A DNA stretch of 64,000 nt from Phymorhynchus buccinoides. Its lineage: Eukaryota; Mollusca; Gastropoda; Neogastropoda; Raphitomidae. The position numbers were made by a program, and so were the translations under genes. The notes below the pieces were generated by a model. The model saw nothing but the letters and a program-made list of their open reading frames with translations. It was not told the origin of the DNA and ran no database searches. Of the stretch, positions 51,299-61,681 are shown in pieces (position 1 is the stretch's first letter; the number at the start of each line of letters is the position of its first letter). The stretch spans positions 6,203,668 through 6,267,667 of the forward strand of contig CM065706.1 of assembly GCA_017654935.2 (NCBI GenBank), in the 5' to 3' direction.

Positions 51299-51443
51299 CT
51301 TGTTTCTCGCCACACACACAACGCGAGACGTGATGTATACCTAGCTCGCACATGCGCACTTCGTACTTCTCCATAGCAACAAAGTTGGTGTCCCAAGGTA
51401 GGAAGAAGACACAAGAAGTTGTTGACGAAGCAAACGAAACGCC
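51299..51443. promoter_or_regulatory. Bidirectional EMC2/DNALI1 promoter with RFX X-box-like site
   Basis: Only 145 bp separate the start codons of EMC2 (- strand, ATG at 51298-51296) and DNALI1 (+ strand, ATG at 51444). No TATA box is seen. At 51367-51380 the sequence TTCTCCATAGCAAC matches 10 of 14 positions of the symmetric X-box GTTGCCATGGCAAC, with an intact right half AGCAAC. RFX factors bind X-boxes upstream of ciliary genes. An NRF1-like half site CATGCGCA lies at 51351-51358. TCTCGC (51305) and CGCGAGA (51322) form an interrupted inverted pair. Binding is inferred from motif alone. Confidence 0.55.
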
Positions 51444-52930
51444 ATGATTCCCCCAAACGCCTCTCTTGTCAAATATGACAACCCTGTTTTGGTCAGCAGA
51501 AACACAGACAAGAAAACACCAAGGGTAAGGAATGTGTTCCTTTGTAATGGTCGTATTTCAGTAAAGAGAGAAGACAAGCATGTTCTTTGACAAGTTTTGA
51601 AGTTGCTAGGTTTGTGAGGGTTAGAATATACCTCATAATTTTTATTCAGAAATGCTGTGTTAGGCATTGACCAAATGCTCGCAGAGCTTTGCGGTGGCTT
51701 AACTGAACTTTTATTTTAAAATTCTGGTAATAAACCTTTCATAAAGATTGTTAAAATCTTTGAATCATTGGCTGTTGAAATTAGCTTCTTTTTTTCTACT
51801 TCTCTTGAGGGCCCACGGTCAATGATCTGACCATTCTGACTCCTTTTGAAAAAAAAAGACTGAAAAACAGGGGTGAGATTTAGAAGAGAAAAAAACAACA
51901 GCAACACGTACCGTTGTAACTTTTTTTTTTAGCATTACGAGCTAAGATGAGCTAAAGTGTGTGCATTTACTTCTATAAAAAGAAGCAGGCCACCACCACA
52001 GAAGAAGAAGAAGATTTTGGCTGACTTAAAAGAATAGTGATGAAGATCAGAATGTGTTAAATGGTAACGATTGTCCCACTGTTTTCAGGGTGCAGTTTTA
52101 GCGTCTGTGAGTGTGCATTTCTTCAAGCTTTACAGAGTGATCGTGTGAACCAGTGATGAATATTATCCATGTTTTTCTTTGTTGGGTTAATTCATTCTGC
52201 CGTCCACCTGACAAATTCTGTGTCAGAACAGTGCAGGTATCCCCACACCTTTGCCTGTTATTTGCTGCCAGGCAAATGGCTGAGGATGTATTTCTCCAAT
52301 AAGGCCGGGTTCACATTAGATGCATACCTCAAATGGAAAACCTCAAATAAGTGGAAGAAAGAAGTATAAAAGGTTACGCTTATAGGGGAAATTCGGGCGC
52401 GTGCGCAAATTTTTTCCCTTCTTTGTTTCACTTATTTATGGATTGCGCACGGGTTTCCGCATGGGATATCCGCTTATGTGTGTACATGACCTAAAGCTTT
52501 CAGGGTGAAATGTCAGCTTCAGATTTCGTCTGTGTTGTTTATTAAATGCCATTAAAAATCGTTAGTTAAATGCCATTAAAAATCTTGATCCGACATTAGT
52601 GACGTATTTTCATTTTTAAAACCTGGCTTTTTTTAATTTTTTACCAGAAATTATTTGTGGGAGATCTTGCTGCAAGAGTTCAAACCTCTGCATCATGTGC
52701 ATAGGTGTGTGTGTGTGTAGGTGAGGATGGGGTGGGGATAGGGGAGGGTATTTATCCCAGTTTGCATTATCACGGCTTGTGCATTTTGTGTTTTGAGCGC
52801 TTCAGTGGTGGTGGTGTGTGTTTGTGGATGTGTTCAAGTCAAGCCAAACTTTTATTTTATTTAGAGACTAGCATTCCTGCTCAATACGCTTCACACCCGC
52901 GTACACACACACAATCTCTTTCTCACTCAC

Positions 52931-52988
<58 letters not shown>

Positions 52989-54446
52989 CTCTCACCCTCT
53001 TTTCATTTATTATGCAAGGGAAGTAACCAGTGAAGATCCAGTCCAGCCAGTCATTCCCCAATTACCACCCTTTCTTCTGACCAGTTTTCAAGTTCAATAT
53101 CCAAGGTCAAGGTCACCACAGTTACAGGCTCCCTGCATCATAATACACCACCACACAAAATTTGAAGCAATTCCGTTCAGTGGTTCAGGAGTTACAGGGT
53201 GGACAGACATATACACACACACACAGACACACACCGGAAGAATTTTATTATATAGGTATAGATGGACATAGGTGTGTGTGTGTTTGTGCGTGTGTGTGTG
53301 CATGCATGCACTTGTGTGCTCATAGTATTCAGGGGCTTAATGGTGTTAACATGAATAATTGCCGGCTTTATGCATTTCAAATGGTGATGGTGTTTCAAAT
53401 GCGAAGTTAGTCATTCCAAGGGAACTCTTCTTTTTTTCAGTTGTTGAACGTTTCAAAATGATGAGAATTACATTGCATCGTCTTAAAAACAATAATATCA
53501 TTAATATAAATGAACCCACTGTACACACACACACACACACACACATACACACACACACACACATGACATGCGACCCACCCCCCACACACACACTATCCAG
53601 TGTGAATGTGGCGCATAGGATTTTAAAGAAATAATCCTGTTTCCTAGAATCTTGTACATTAATTTTTTTAAAATAATGTTTTATTTTTTACGTTTATTTA
53701 TTTATATTGCTGGCTGGTTTAATAATTGATTATTGTAAGCGCATAGGGCTTTTTTAGGCGCTATAAATGCTAATCATTATTATATTATTATTATTATTAT
53801 TATTATTATTTTACCCCTTGCATTCACTGCATACTTAGAATTTTTCACTTCAAATTCATTAATTTTGTTTTACTGATTCTTTTTTTCTGTCCAATTTTGC
53901 TGGTCAGTAAAGTAGCCCACCTGTAATTATGCGTGGATTTTCATTCTTAATAAGTTTTGTTTTATCACTGACATGCAGATTATGTTATGATATATTAATG
54001 CTGATGAAGACGATTGTTGCTGTCCTGCTGTCCTTACATTCACCGGACTTGAGTCTGCTATAAAAAATATAAAAAAATTGTTGTCACTGCCATAAAAAAT
54101 AATTATCTTCTTCTTCTTCTGCGTTCCCAGGCCATAAGGTCACAATGGGTACGTACGTATGTGTCCGTTTTCCAGTTTTCACTGGTCTCCCCGCTGCATA
54201 TATCCAGCCGACACATTCCGATTTCGGAGGAGCAAATAATGATCAACTTAAATGTTCATAATACCTTGCAACTAACTATAATTCTCATACAGCTGACTAG
54301 GTCCTTAACTTTTTTTATTCCACCCTTATAAGCAAGGGGGCGTGACTCTCAAGACACAAGTCACATAATTTATTGTAAAAAAACCATGGATATACATCTG
54401 TGGTGGCATGTACAACCCTAATGTAGAATACGTGTTGTTTTAATTT

Positions 54447-54501
<55 letters not shown>

Positions 54502-54613
54502 CCATAAGGATATGATTGCAAATTGACCTAATTTTGTAATAGGATATGTTGTTTGTTATATATATGTACCCCCTTCTAAGGGGCTATGGCCTTTAAGAAT
54601 AAAAATGTCTGCG

Positions 54614-54667
<54 letters not shown>

Positions 54668-55398
54668 GTATACTTCTGATTATTATTTTCATTTGACTAC
54701 TTTTAACTTTTAACTATTTGTCATTGTAAACGCCTTGAGCTCCTGGTTTTATCGGGAGGTAAGTGCGTCATACATTTTCATTATTATTATTATTATCAAT
54801 GTTATCGCCTTGTTCCACAGGCCAAGGCCCTAAAAACCAGCCCCACCCCTCCCAGCGGCACTGGCCCAGTGCCCAACCCTCCGTCCAAGCAGAAGTTGTC
54901 TCCCCTGGACGCTAAAGCCGCACAGCAGACAGACGAGATCCTCAACTCCATCCTTCCACCTCGGTATGAAAAAACGAAAAAAACCGCAGACAAAAAAAAA
55001 GTTATATTCTGAGTGTATAACCTTCTGTGCCCCCATTTCCATTTTAATATGTGGCACGATTTGTTGATATGTTTTGCTTTTCGTAAGCTTTCCATTGTTT
55101 ACTGTAAATATTTATCTGTTCCGTGTTTCTTTTTTCTATGTAAATAAGCAATATGGTTTGTGTATTGTGCGTGTGTGTTTGCATTTTGTCTTTGTTAGAA
55201 GGCTTGATGAAAAGAAGCATGTATGTTTGTTTATATTCAATGTCCATCTTAAAATAAAATTTTGACTTGACTTGACTTGACATACACACACACACATTCA
55301 GCTGTGCGCTCAGCAGGTGTCCAGAACTCCGGCCACACGGCTGGACGTAGTCAATTCATCCATTCCTTCCTTCCTTCCCCCATTCATTCATTCATCCA

Positions 55399-55430
<32 letters not shown>

Positions 55431-58400
55431 ATCTCTCTCTCTCTCTCCATCCCTCAGGGAATGGACAGAGAACGGTCAGCTGTGGGTGCAGCAGGTGTCC
55501 AGCACTCCAGCCACACGACTGGACATGGTCAATTCATCCATTCCTTCCTTCCTTTCTTTCTCCATCTATTCCTTCCTTCCTTCCTTCATCTATTTCTTTC
55601 TTCATTCATTCATTTATCCATTGTCTCTCTCTCTCTCTCCATCACTCAGGGAATGGACAGAGAATGGTCAGCTGTGGGCTCAGCAGGTGTCCAGCACTCC
55701 GACCACATGACTGGACGTGGTCAATTCATCTATTCATTCATTCCTTCCCCCATTCATTCATTCATCCATTCTCTCTCTCTCTCTCCATCACTCAGGGAAT
55801 GGACAGAGAATGGTCAGCTGTGGGTGCAGCAGGTGTCCAGCACTCCGGCCACACGGCTGGACATGGTCAATTCATCCATTCCTTCCCTCTTTCCTTTCTT
55901 CCTCCTCTCATTCATTCATTCATTCTTTCTTTCTCTCTCTCCATCACTCAGGGAATGGACAGAGAACGGTCAGCTGTGGGTGCAGCAGGTGTCCAGCACT
56001 CCGGCCACACGACTGGACGTGGTCAACCTTCAGGAGGAGCTGGACCGCCGCCTGCAACAGCGCCAGGCCAGAGAGACGGGCATCTGCCCCGTCAGGAGAG
56101 AGCTCTACTCCCAGTGCTTTGGTCAGCAATTTTCTACGTCTCTTTCTCTGTGTGTGCATCTCTCTCTCTTTCTCTTGGTCTTTCTTCTTCTTCTTCTTCT
56201 TCCTCCGCGTTCCCAGGCCATATAGCCAGCCATAATGGGTAAGGTACGTATGCATGGACATTCTTGCAGGATGTCCTCAATTGCAGGATTTTTAAATTGC
56301 CTAGAGCCGGCGTCGCCGGATTATAAGAATTTGAAAAGCAACGATTTTCTTACATACACACACACTTGTACAATTAAAAGGGCCTATTTAAGCTTTTGCT
56401 ATGTTCAAAGGAATGTAACACTTGTACTAGTCTTGAGGGTTGAAAAGAGAGATATTGTTGTTGAGAATTACTGTGTCCTGAATTAATGTGCATGTGATCA
56501 TAATGTACCATCAACTTCATTTGTGTGTGTGTACTTGACATTAACTGACCCTAAGCCTATCCCTAACTAACCCAACCCGAAACCCTATTTCTAATACTAA
56601 CCCTAAGGAAATGCGACAGTATTTTTCAGGTTAGGGTTTGGATTAGAAATAGGGTTAGGGATAGGTTTAGGGTCAGTTTTAAGTGTCAGCGGTAATCTGA
56701 GAAATTGACAAGCGGGTCGACGGAACAGCCTGAAATGAATGGAAGGTATTGGGATAGGGTTAGGGATAGGTTTAGGGTCAGTTTAGTGTCAGCGGTAATC
56801 TGAGAAAACGACAGCGTGTCGACGGAACAGCCTGAAATGAATGGAAGGTATTGGGATAGGGTTAGGGATAGGTTTAGGGTCAGTTTTGTGTCAGCGGTAA
56901 TCTGAGAAATCGACAGCGGGTTGACGGAACAGCCTGAAATGAATGGAAGGGTGCAGGCTGACAAAGGGGGGCTTTTCTTAACGTTTGCCATTCGTTTGTT
57001 CCTCAGACGAGCTGATTCGTCAGGTGACCATCAACTGCGCGGAGCGGGGCCTGCTGCTGCTGCGTGTGCGTGACGAGATCCGCATGACCATCGCCGCCTA
57101 CCAGACCCTCTACGAGAGCAGCGTGGCCTTCGGCATGCGAAAGGCGCTGCAGGCCGAACAGGGCAAGGCCGACATGGAGAACAAGGTAGGACCGCTCTTC
57201 TGTTGGTAGGGCATGCGAAAGGCGCTGCAGGCCGAACAGGGCAAGGCCGACATGGAGAACAAGGTAGGGCTGCTCTTCTGTTGGTAGGGCATGCGAAAGG
57301 CGCTGCAGGCCGAACAGGTCAAGGCCGACATGGAGAACAAGGTAGGACCACTCTTCTGTTGGTAGGGCATGCAAAAGGCGCTGCAGGCCGACCAGGGCAA
57401 GGCCGATATGGAGATCAAGGTTCTTCTGTGGGTAGGGCAGGTTGGGGGCGCTGCAGACAGAACAGGGCAAGGCTGATATGGAGATCAAGGTAGGGCCGCT
57501 CTTCTGTTGATAGGGCAGGCAGTAATGATGACTATATGGGTGATGAAAAAGCTAGAGTAGCGTGGCTTTGTTAGGCCGATATGTAGAACAAGGTAGGACT
57601 GCTCTTCTGTTGGTGGGGCAGGTTGTAATGATGATCGTATTGATGATGAAAAAGGGCACCGTGGCTTTGTAAGGCCGATATGGAGAACAAGGTAGGACCG
57701 CTCTTCTGTTGGTGGGGCAGGTTGGGCTAGTTTGATCTCTGCTCTTTAGGCATGCGAGAGGCACTGCAAGCTGAACGGGGCAAGGCCAACGGCGGTAAAG
57801 TAAAGTCTGCAATGATTGGCTGCTTCCGAGAGTGGAAAAGGTCAGATCAAGCTAAAAAGAAATAGATTACAACAGCAATCCAGAAAGTTGGTTACATGCC
57901 AGGAATCAAGAAGCTCTCAAAAACTCTCATGACCCTGATTGGGCTCATTGGTGTAAACAGGTTGGGCTCACTCCTCCAGAGTTAAAGACCCACCACGTCA
58001 CGTGTCAAAATCATGGTTTTCACGTGCTTTCCCTCTTATAGCTGGTAAGAAATCTTAACCCTTTCACCGCCCAATATCGCATTTTAGCACCACAATGATT
58101 TAATGCCCATGTCACGAAAAGGCCTCAAACCAGGGTCTGTTATCCAAAGAGCCTATTTTCATAATTTTGGGAGGTAAGGACAGGCCTTACTTTATACATG
58201 TCACAGAGGAATCCTCGCTATTGCTGGCGATCTTTTTCTCTACCCAGTTATAAGCTTAATGGAATTGTTTTGCTGAAAAGTGGCTGGCGGTGAAAGGGTT
58301 AAGAAATCTTCCAAGCATAAGAGGGAATGTGACATGGTGGGGGGGGTCTTTAACCCTTTCACCGCCAATGTCGCATTTTAGCACCGCAATGGTTTAACAC

Positions 58401-59160
58401 CCATGTCACTAAAAGGCATCAAATCCAGACCTGTTATCCAAAGACCCTATTTTCTTAATTCTGGGAGGTAAGGATAGGCCTAATGTTACATATGTCACAG
58501 AGGAATTCGCAATATTGCAGAAATATTTTTTTCTCTACCCAGTGAACAGGGTTTTGTTTTGTTTTGTTTTGTCTCTTGTGAATAAAATAACGTCACTTTG
58601 CACTTGTCGTGTAGTTGTTTGTTTGTTGTATGTTCCAGTGACGTTGCAGTCTGTTTCAGGTTTTTTTTCTGGGGGTTTTCTACCCAGTGAAGTTAAACCC
58701 CTTCGCTGCCCATAACATATATATACGTCCTCTATAGCGCTTCAGTACTTGCCCATGACGTATATATATACGTCATCTATAGCGCTTCAGTACTTAATTG
58801 CCACTGACGTATATATACGCCGCCGCTAAGTAGCGATATTGCCGCGTTCAAAAATCGTGCAGCAAGCCGGCGGCACATGCGCAAGTAGTAGGCGGCAGTG
58901 AAGGGGTTAACGGTATTTTTGTACTGAAAAATGTCTGGCGGCAAAAGGGTTAAGGCCTGGAGGGTTAAGCATAGCTGTGGTTCTCTCCCTTTCAGATCTC
59001 CACCCTGGAGGACGAGAAGCGCGACCTTGAGCGTCAGGTGAACGAGCTGAAGGCCAAGTGCGACCAGATCGAGAAGCGGGCCGCCGAGCAGCGCCAGGTG
59101 GAGGAGAAGAAACACACTGAGGAGATCCAGTTCCTCAAACGCACCAACACCCAGCTCAAG
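51444..59160 (+). CDS. DNALI1: DNALI1, axonemal inner-arm dynein light intermediate chain (p28), exons 1-5, 3' end beyond window
   Basis: p28 binds single-headed inner-arm dyneins and is needed for ciliary and flagellar beating. Exons are 51444-51524, 54821-54963, 55952-56121, 57007-57185 and 58996-59160, joining in frame with GT/AG borders. They give 246 codons; the vertebrate protein has about 258, so only a short last exon is missing. Exon 1 begins MIPPNASLVKYDNPVLVSRN, almost the vertebrate N terminus. Exon 2 carries a proline/lysine-rich linker and QTDEILNSILPPR. Exons 3-5 form the axonemal dynein light chain domain: EWTENGQLWVQQVSSTP, RQARETGICPVRRELYSQCF, ELIRQVTINCAERGLLLLRV, RMTIAAYQTLYESSVAFGMR, then a coiled coil ending EEIQFLKRTNTQLK. 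Exons 3, 4 and 5 have tandem or decayed copies of one edge in adjacent introns. The gene is head to head with EMC2. No final exon was found in 59161-64000. Confidence 0.95.
51525..54820. other. DNALI1 intron 1: microsatellites, no gene seen
   Basis: Holds (CT)n tracts at 52938-52987, 54450-54498 and 54614-54664, CA tracts at 53522-53563, a (TTA)n stretch near 53780-53811 and a piece of the (TTC)n-ended repeat at 54103-54235. Open frames are microsatellite artefacts. Confidence 0.6.
55300..55951 (+). repeat. Tandem copies of DNALI1 exon 3 5' edge
   Basis: Three copies of CCATCACTCAG acceptor plus the first roughly 90 nt of exon 3 (GGAATGGACAGAGAACGGTC onward) start at 55458, 55650 and 55796, with a partial one at 55300. 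The real exon starts at 55952. Copies are separated by CT runs and CATTC repeats and diverge from the exon after GACGTGGTCAA. Confidence 0.92.
56548..56960. repeat. Foldback of telomere-like repeats plus three roughly 100-bp tandem units
   Basis: ACTGACCCTAAGCCTATCCC (56565 region) is mirrored by GGGATAGGTTTAGGGTCAGT. Then three units carry GTCAGCGGTAATCTGAGAAA, GACGGAACAGCCTGAAATGA and GGGATAGGGTTAGGGATAGG. In DNALI1 intron 3. Confidence 0.75.
57186..57800 (+). repeat. 78-bp tandem copies of DNALI1 exon 4 3' end
   Basis: Units start at 57211, 57289 and 57367 (spacing exactly 78) and then decay (about 57433, 57565, 57670, 57747). Each good unit has TTCTGTTGGTAG, 54 nt coding GMRKALQAEQGKADMENK and the donor GTAGG. 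The first two differ from the exon by at most one base in the coding part. Confidence 0.93.
57985..58352. mobile_element. Small TIR element (AAAGACCCACCACGTCACG) split by a MITE
   Basis: A roughly 127-bp foldback element with ends AAAGACCCACCACGTCACGT and GGTGGGGGGGGTCTTT, interrupted at an internal TTAA by the MITE 58059-58298. An intact copy is at 63356-63482. Confidence 0.78.
58059..58298. mobile_element. TTAA-flanked MITE (piggyBac-like) nested in another element
   Basis: Ends CCCTTTCACCGCC and GGCGGTGAAAGGG between TTAA at 58055-58058 and 58299-58302. Its host element is uninterrupted at 63428-63431, where a single TTAA is present. Confidence 0.88.
58354..58949. mobile_element. TTAA-flanked MITE (piggyBac-like) interrupted by a second MITE
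   Basis: Starts CCCTTTCACCGCCAATGTCG and ends GGCGGCAAAAGGG, with TTAA at 58350-58353 and 58950-58953. It is split by the nested element 58697-58906. It also holds a roughly 133-bp segment bounded by direct repeats TCTACCCAGTGAA. Confidence 0.78.
58697..58906. mobile_element. Nested TTAA-flanked MITE with ACCCCTTCGCTGCCC end
   Basis: About 210 bp between TTAA at 58693-58696 and 58907-58910. The interior has repeated GACGTATATATACG-type units and CTATAGCGCTTCAGTACTT. Inserted into MITE 58354-58949. Confidence 0.78.
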
Positions 59161-59236
59161 GTAAGATTCGGAGAAAGGGGGTGGTGGTGGTGGTGGTGGT
59201 GGTGGTGGTGAATTATTGCTATCATTTAGCACTTAA

Positions 59237-59681
59237 CCCTTTCGCTGCTATCATGTTTTGCTATAGGCTATGCTAAGGACATTTTCAGACACACACAAAA
59301 CCACACCAGTGGTTTTCTTTTGCTTATAGACACACACTCACACACACACACATACATACACACACTCACACACACACACAAATACACACACACACACACA
59401 CACACACTCACACACACACACCCCACACACACATGCATACACACACACACACATCTGGGCCACACACCCTCCTAATGAACGAACCACCAGAAGAAACCTA
59501 CAGCGGGGGGGGGGTAGGAGAGTTGTAAAGGGAGCCTATTAAACCTTAGAAAGAAGGATTTTCGCCAATGCAGTACGTAACAGAGAAAGCGTTGAATCAT
59601 GACGAACGACAGTCGTCAACAGAGCATTGCTCACAGCGGATTCTGTGACGAACAGCGTTCGTCAACAGCGCAGTGAAGAGG
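59237..59681. mobile_element. TTAA-flanked MITE containing a CA-rich tract
   Basis: Starts TTAA then CCCTTTCGCTGCTATC and ends CAGTGAAGAGG then TTAA (59682-59685). The centre is a CA-rich microsatellite (59329-59455). In the intron after DNALI1 exon 5. Confidence 0.6.
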
Positions 59682-59786
59682 TTAACCCTTCTTTTTCATT
59701 TAGAGGTACAGTGGATTCCTGATAACTCAAAAACACTGAATAACTGAAAAACACTGAAAAAACACTGAATCACTGTATGTAAAAAT

Positions 59787-60090
59787 GAGAAATAACACTG
59801 AAGAAATACAGGTTCTAAATCACACCAACATCAAGCTGAACACTTTTATTTTTTTGTTGCATTGTCACAGTTGAACACTGCCTGTTTGAGAGACGAAATA
59901 CGTGAGAGATAGAGTTTCTAAAACACACCAATATCCAAGTTGAGATTTGGGGGAATAATTTTTGCAATCGAGAATTTTCCCACTTGTTTAAAAAAAAAAA
60001 TTCATTTAAAGATTTTATAAAAATGGCAAAGAGCAGAAATACATTATTTAATATCCAGTTCCTAATAATATACCAACACCCAGCTTGTAA
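59787..60090 (+). repeat. Three decayed copies of DNALI1 exon 5 3' edge
   Basis: Segments at 59787-59839 (ACACTGAAGAAATACAGGTT, CACACCAACATCAAGCTGAA), 59905-59950 and 60040-60085 (ATATCCAGTTCCTAATAATA, CACCCAGCTTG) resemble the exon end CACTGAGGAGATCCAGTTCC through CACCCAGCTCAAG. They no longer have clear donors. Confidence 0.65.
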
Positions 60091-60442
60091 ATAAATTACG
60101 CTTACACATTTTGAGAGTGGCAATACTCAAAAGACCCAGTTTGTTTTAACCTTCTCTCACTCAAACTTGTCTCTTCTTTTTTTTTAACTGTTTGTTTGGA
60201 CGGTTTTTTTGGCACCATGTTTTGTCAGAACAAAGAACGAGCTTTTAAAAAAAAAATTCATAGATATCATGAACGTCAAGGATCTTATCTTCTACAAGCC
60301 AACTCTGTGAAAAAGTTAGTTTCCAAGGACATGACTGTTCTCTTGTCTTCATAAACTGATTGTGAATTTTGTTTTATTTTGCATTTATAAATTTTTGTGT
60401 TTGCAAATTCATTACAAATGGTATTTGTATTTAGACAAACTA

Positions 60443-60614
60443 CCGTATTTTGCGGACTATAAGGCGATACTTTTTCCCCAGACTGAGACACCTGCGCCTT
60501 ATAATGTGACTGATAACATAAGTAAGAAAGTATAATAACCAAATATGAATTTTGTGTAAAATTTTTGGGGGTGCGCCTTATAATCAGGTGTGCCTTGTAG
60601 TCTGTAGAATACGG
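60443..60614. mobile_element. TA-flanked MITE (CCGTATTTTGCGGACTATAA), 172 bp
   Basis: Inverted ends with TA at 60441-60442 and 60615-60616; a short relative of 6774-7271. Confidence 0.75.
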
Positions 60615-60645
60615 TACTCATATATTCCTCGAAAGAATTAATAAT

Positions 60646-61021
60646 TGTTTCAAGGTCAATCAAAGAATGAAATAGTGAGGCCAATAGAGGAGATGACGAA
60701 ATTGAACAAAGGGTAATTACTCTCTTTTTCTAATTAACTCCCCTCCACCAAAGTTGATTACGATATCATTCACCTGGCAGTGCGTGGGTCAGAACCAAAG
60801 TGAGACAAGCAAAACATCATTCTTAAAAAGTACTGTACGTGTGGGTGGGGGTCATAAAGGCAAGCTTGGCACATTCTTTTTTAAGAATGATGCTTTGCTT
60901 GTCTCACTTTGGTTCTGACCCACGCACTGCTAGGTGAATGGTATCGTAATCAACTTTGGTGGAGGGGAGTTAATTAGAAAAAGAGAGTAATTACCCTTTG
61001 TTCAATTTTGTTTCAAGGTCG
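60646..61021. repeat. Inverted repeat, roughly 135-bp arms
   Basis: Arms 60696-60829 and 60879-61009 pair almost perfectly (TTGAACAAAGGGTAATTACT and its complement; CAGTGCGTGGGTCAGAACCA and its complement) around a roughly 50-bp loop. Direct repeats TGTTTCAAGGTC flank the block. Probably a foldback MITE. Confidence 0.75.
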
Positions 61022-61121
61022 TATGGACATTCATTCCAGCTTGCGTTATGAAATGTCCCACTTTCCACACTTTTAGTGGTCTTGTATTATTTTTACAATT
61101 GATTTGTAAAGCAGCCTTTAA

Positions 61122-61353
61122 CCCTTTCACCGCCAATGTCGCATTTTATGCACCACAGTGGTTTAACACCTATGTCTCTAAAAGGCAACAAATCCGGGCC
61201 TGTTACCTGAAGACCCTTTTTTCTTCATTTTGGGAGGTAAGGATAGGCCTAATGTTATACATGTCACAGAGGAATTCCCAATATTGCAGATAATTGTTTT
61301 CTCTACCCACTTAATGATATGTTTGGGCGAAAAAATGGCTGGCGGCGAAAGGG
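61122..61353. mobile_element. TTAA-flanked MITE (piggyBac-like)
   Basis: Ends CCCTTTCACCGCC and GGCGGCGAAAGGG between TTAA at 61118-61121 and 61354-61357. Confidence 0.8.
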
Positions 61354-61359
61354 TTAAAT

Positions 61360-61648
61360 AAAAAACTTATTGATTCAGGATACCAGTCACATTAGGTGCA
61401 GTGCAATGTGAATGTTACTATTGAACAGAACCCGTAGCAAAGAATGGAGTGAACGGCCATTGCGAGCTTAGCTGGTGAACTCGATTCATACAGCATAAGA
61501 TTGGCTCCACAGCATGGTTTTCTGCCGCATTCTGGCTTCATAAAGTTTGGCCCACTCTAGCCACTTACCCTTCCTTTTTCCTGCCTGCTTCTCATCTGAG
61601 CCAGCACCACTGCTGTTCTAATTTTAAACTCGCTACCAGTATGCCACC

Positions 61649-61681
<33 letters not shown>

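Noticed and set aside
55277..56242. 321-codon frame over DNALI1 exon 3
   Set aside because: Made of exon-edge copies read in mixed frames plus CT and CATTC repeats; only 55952-56121 is exon.
56548..56680. Interstitial telomere
   Set aside because: Units are irregular and arranged as a foldback, better explained as a transposon-like inverted repeat.
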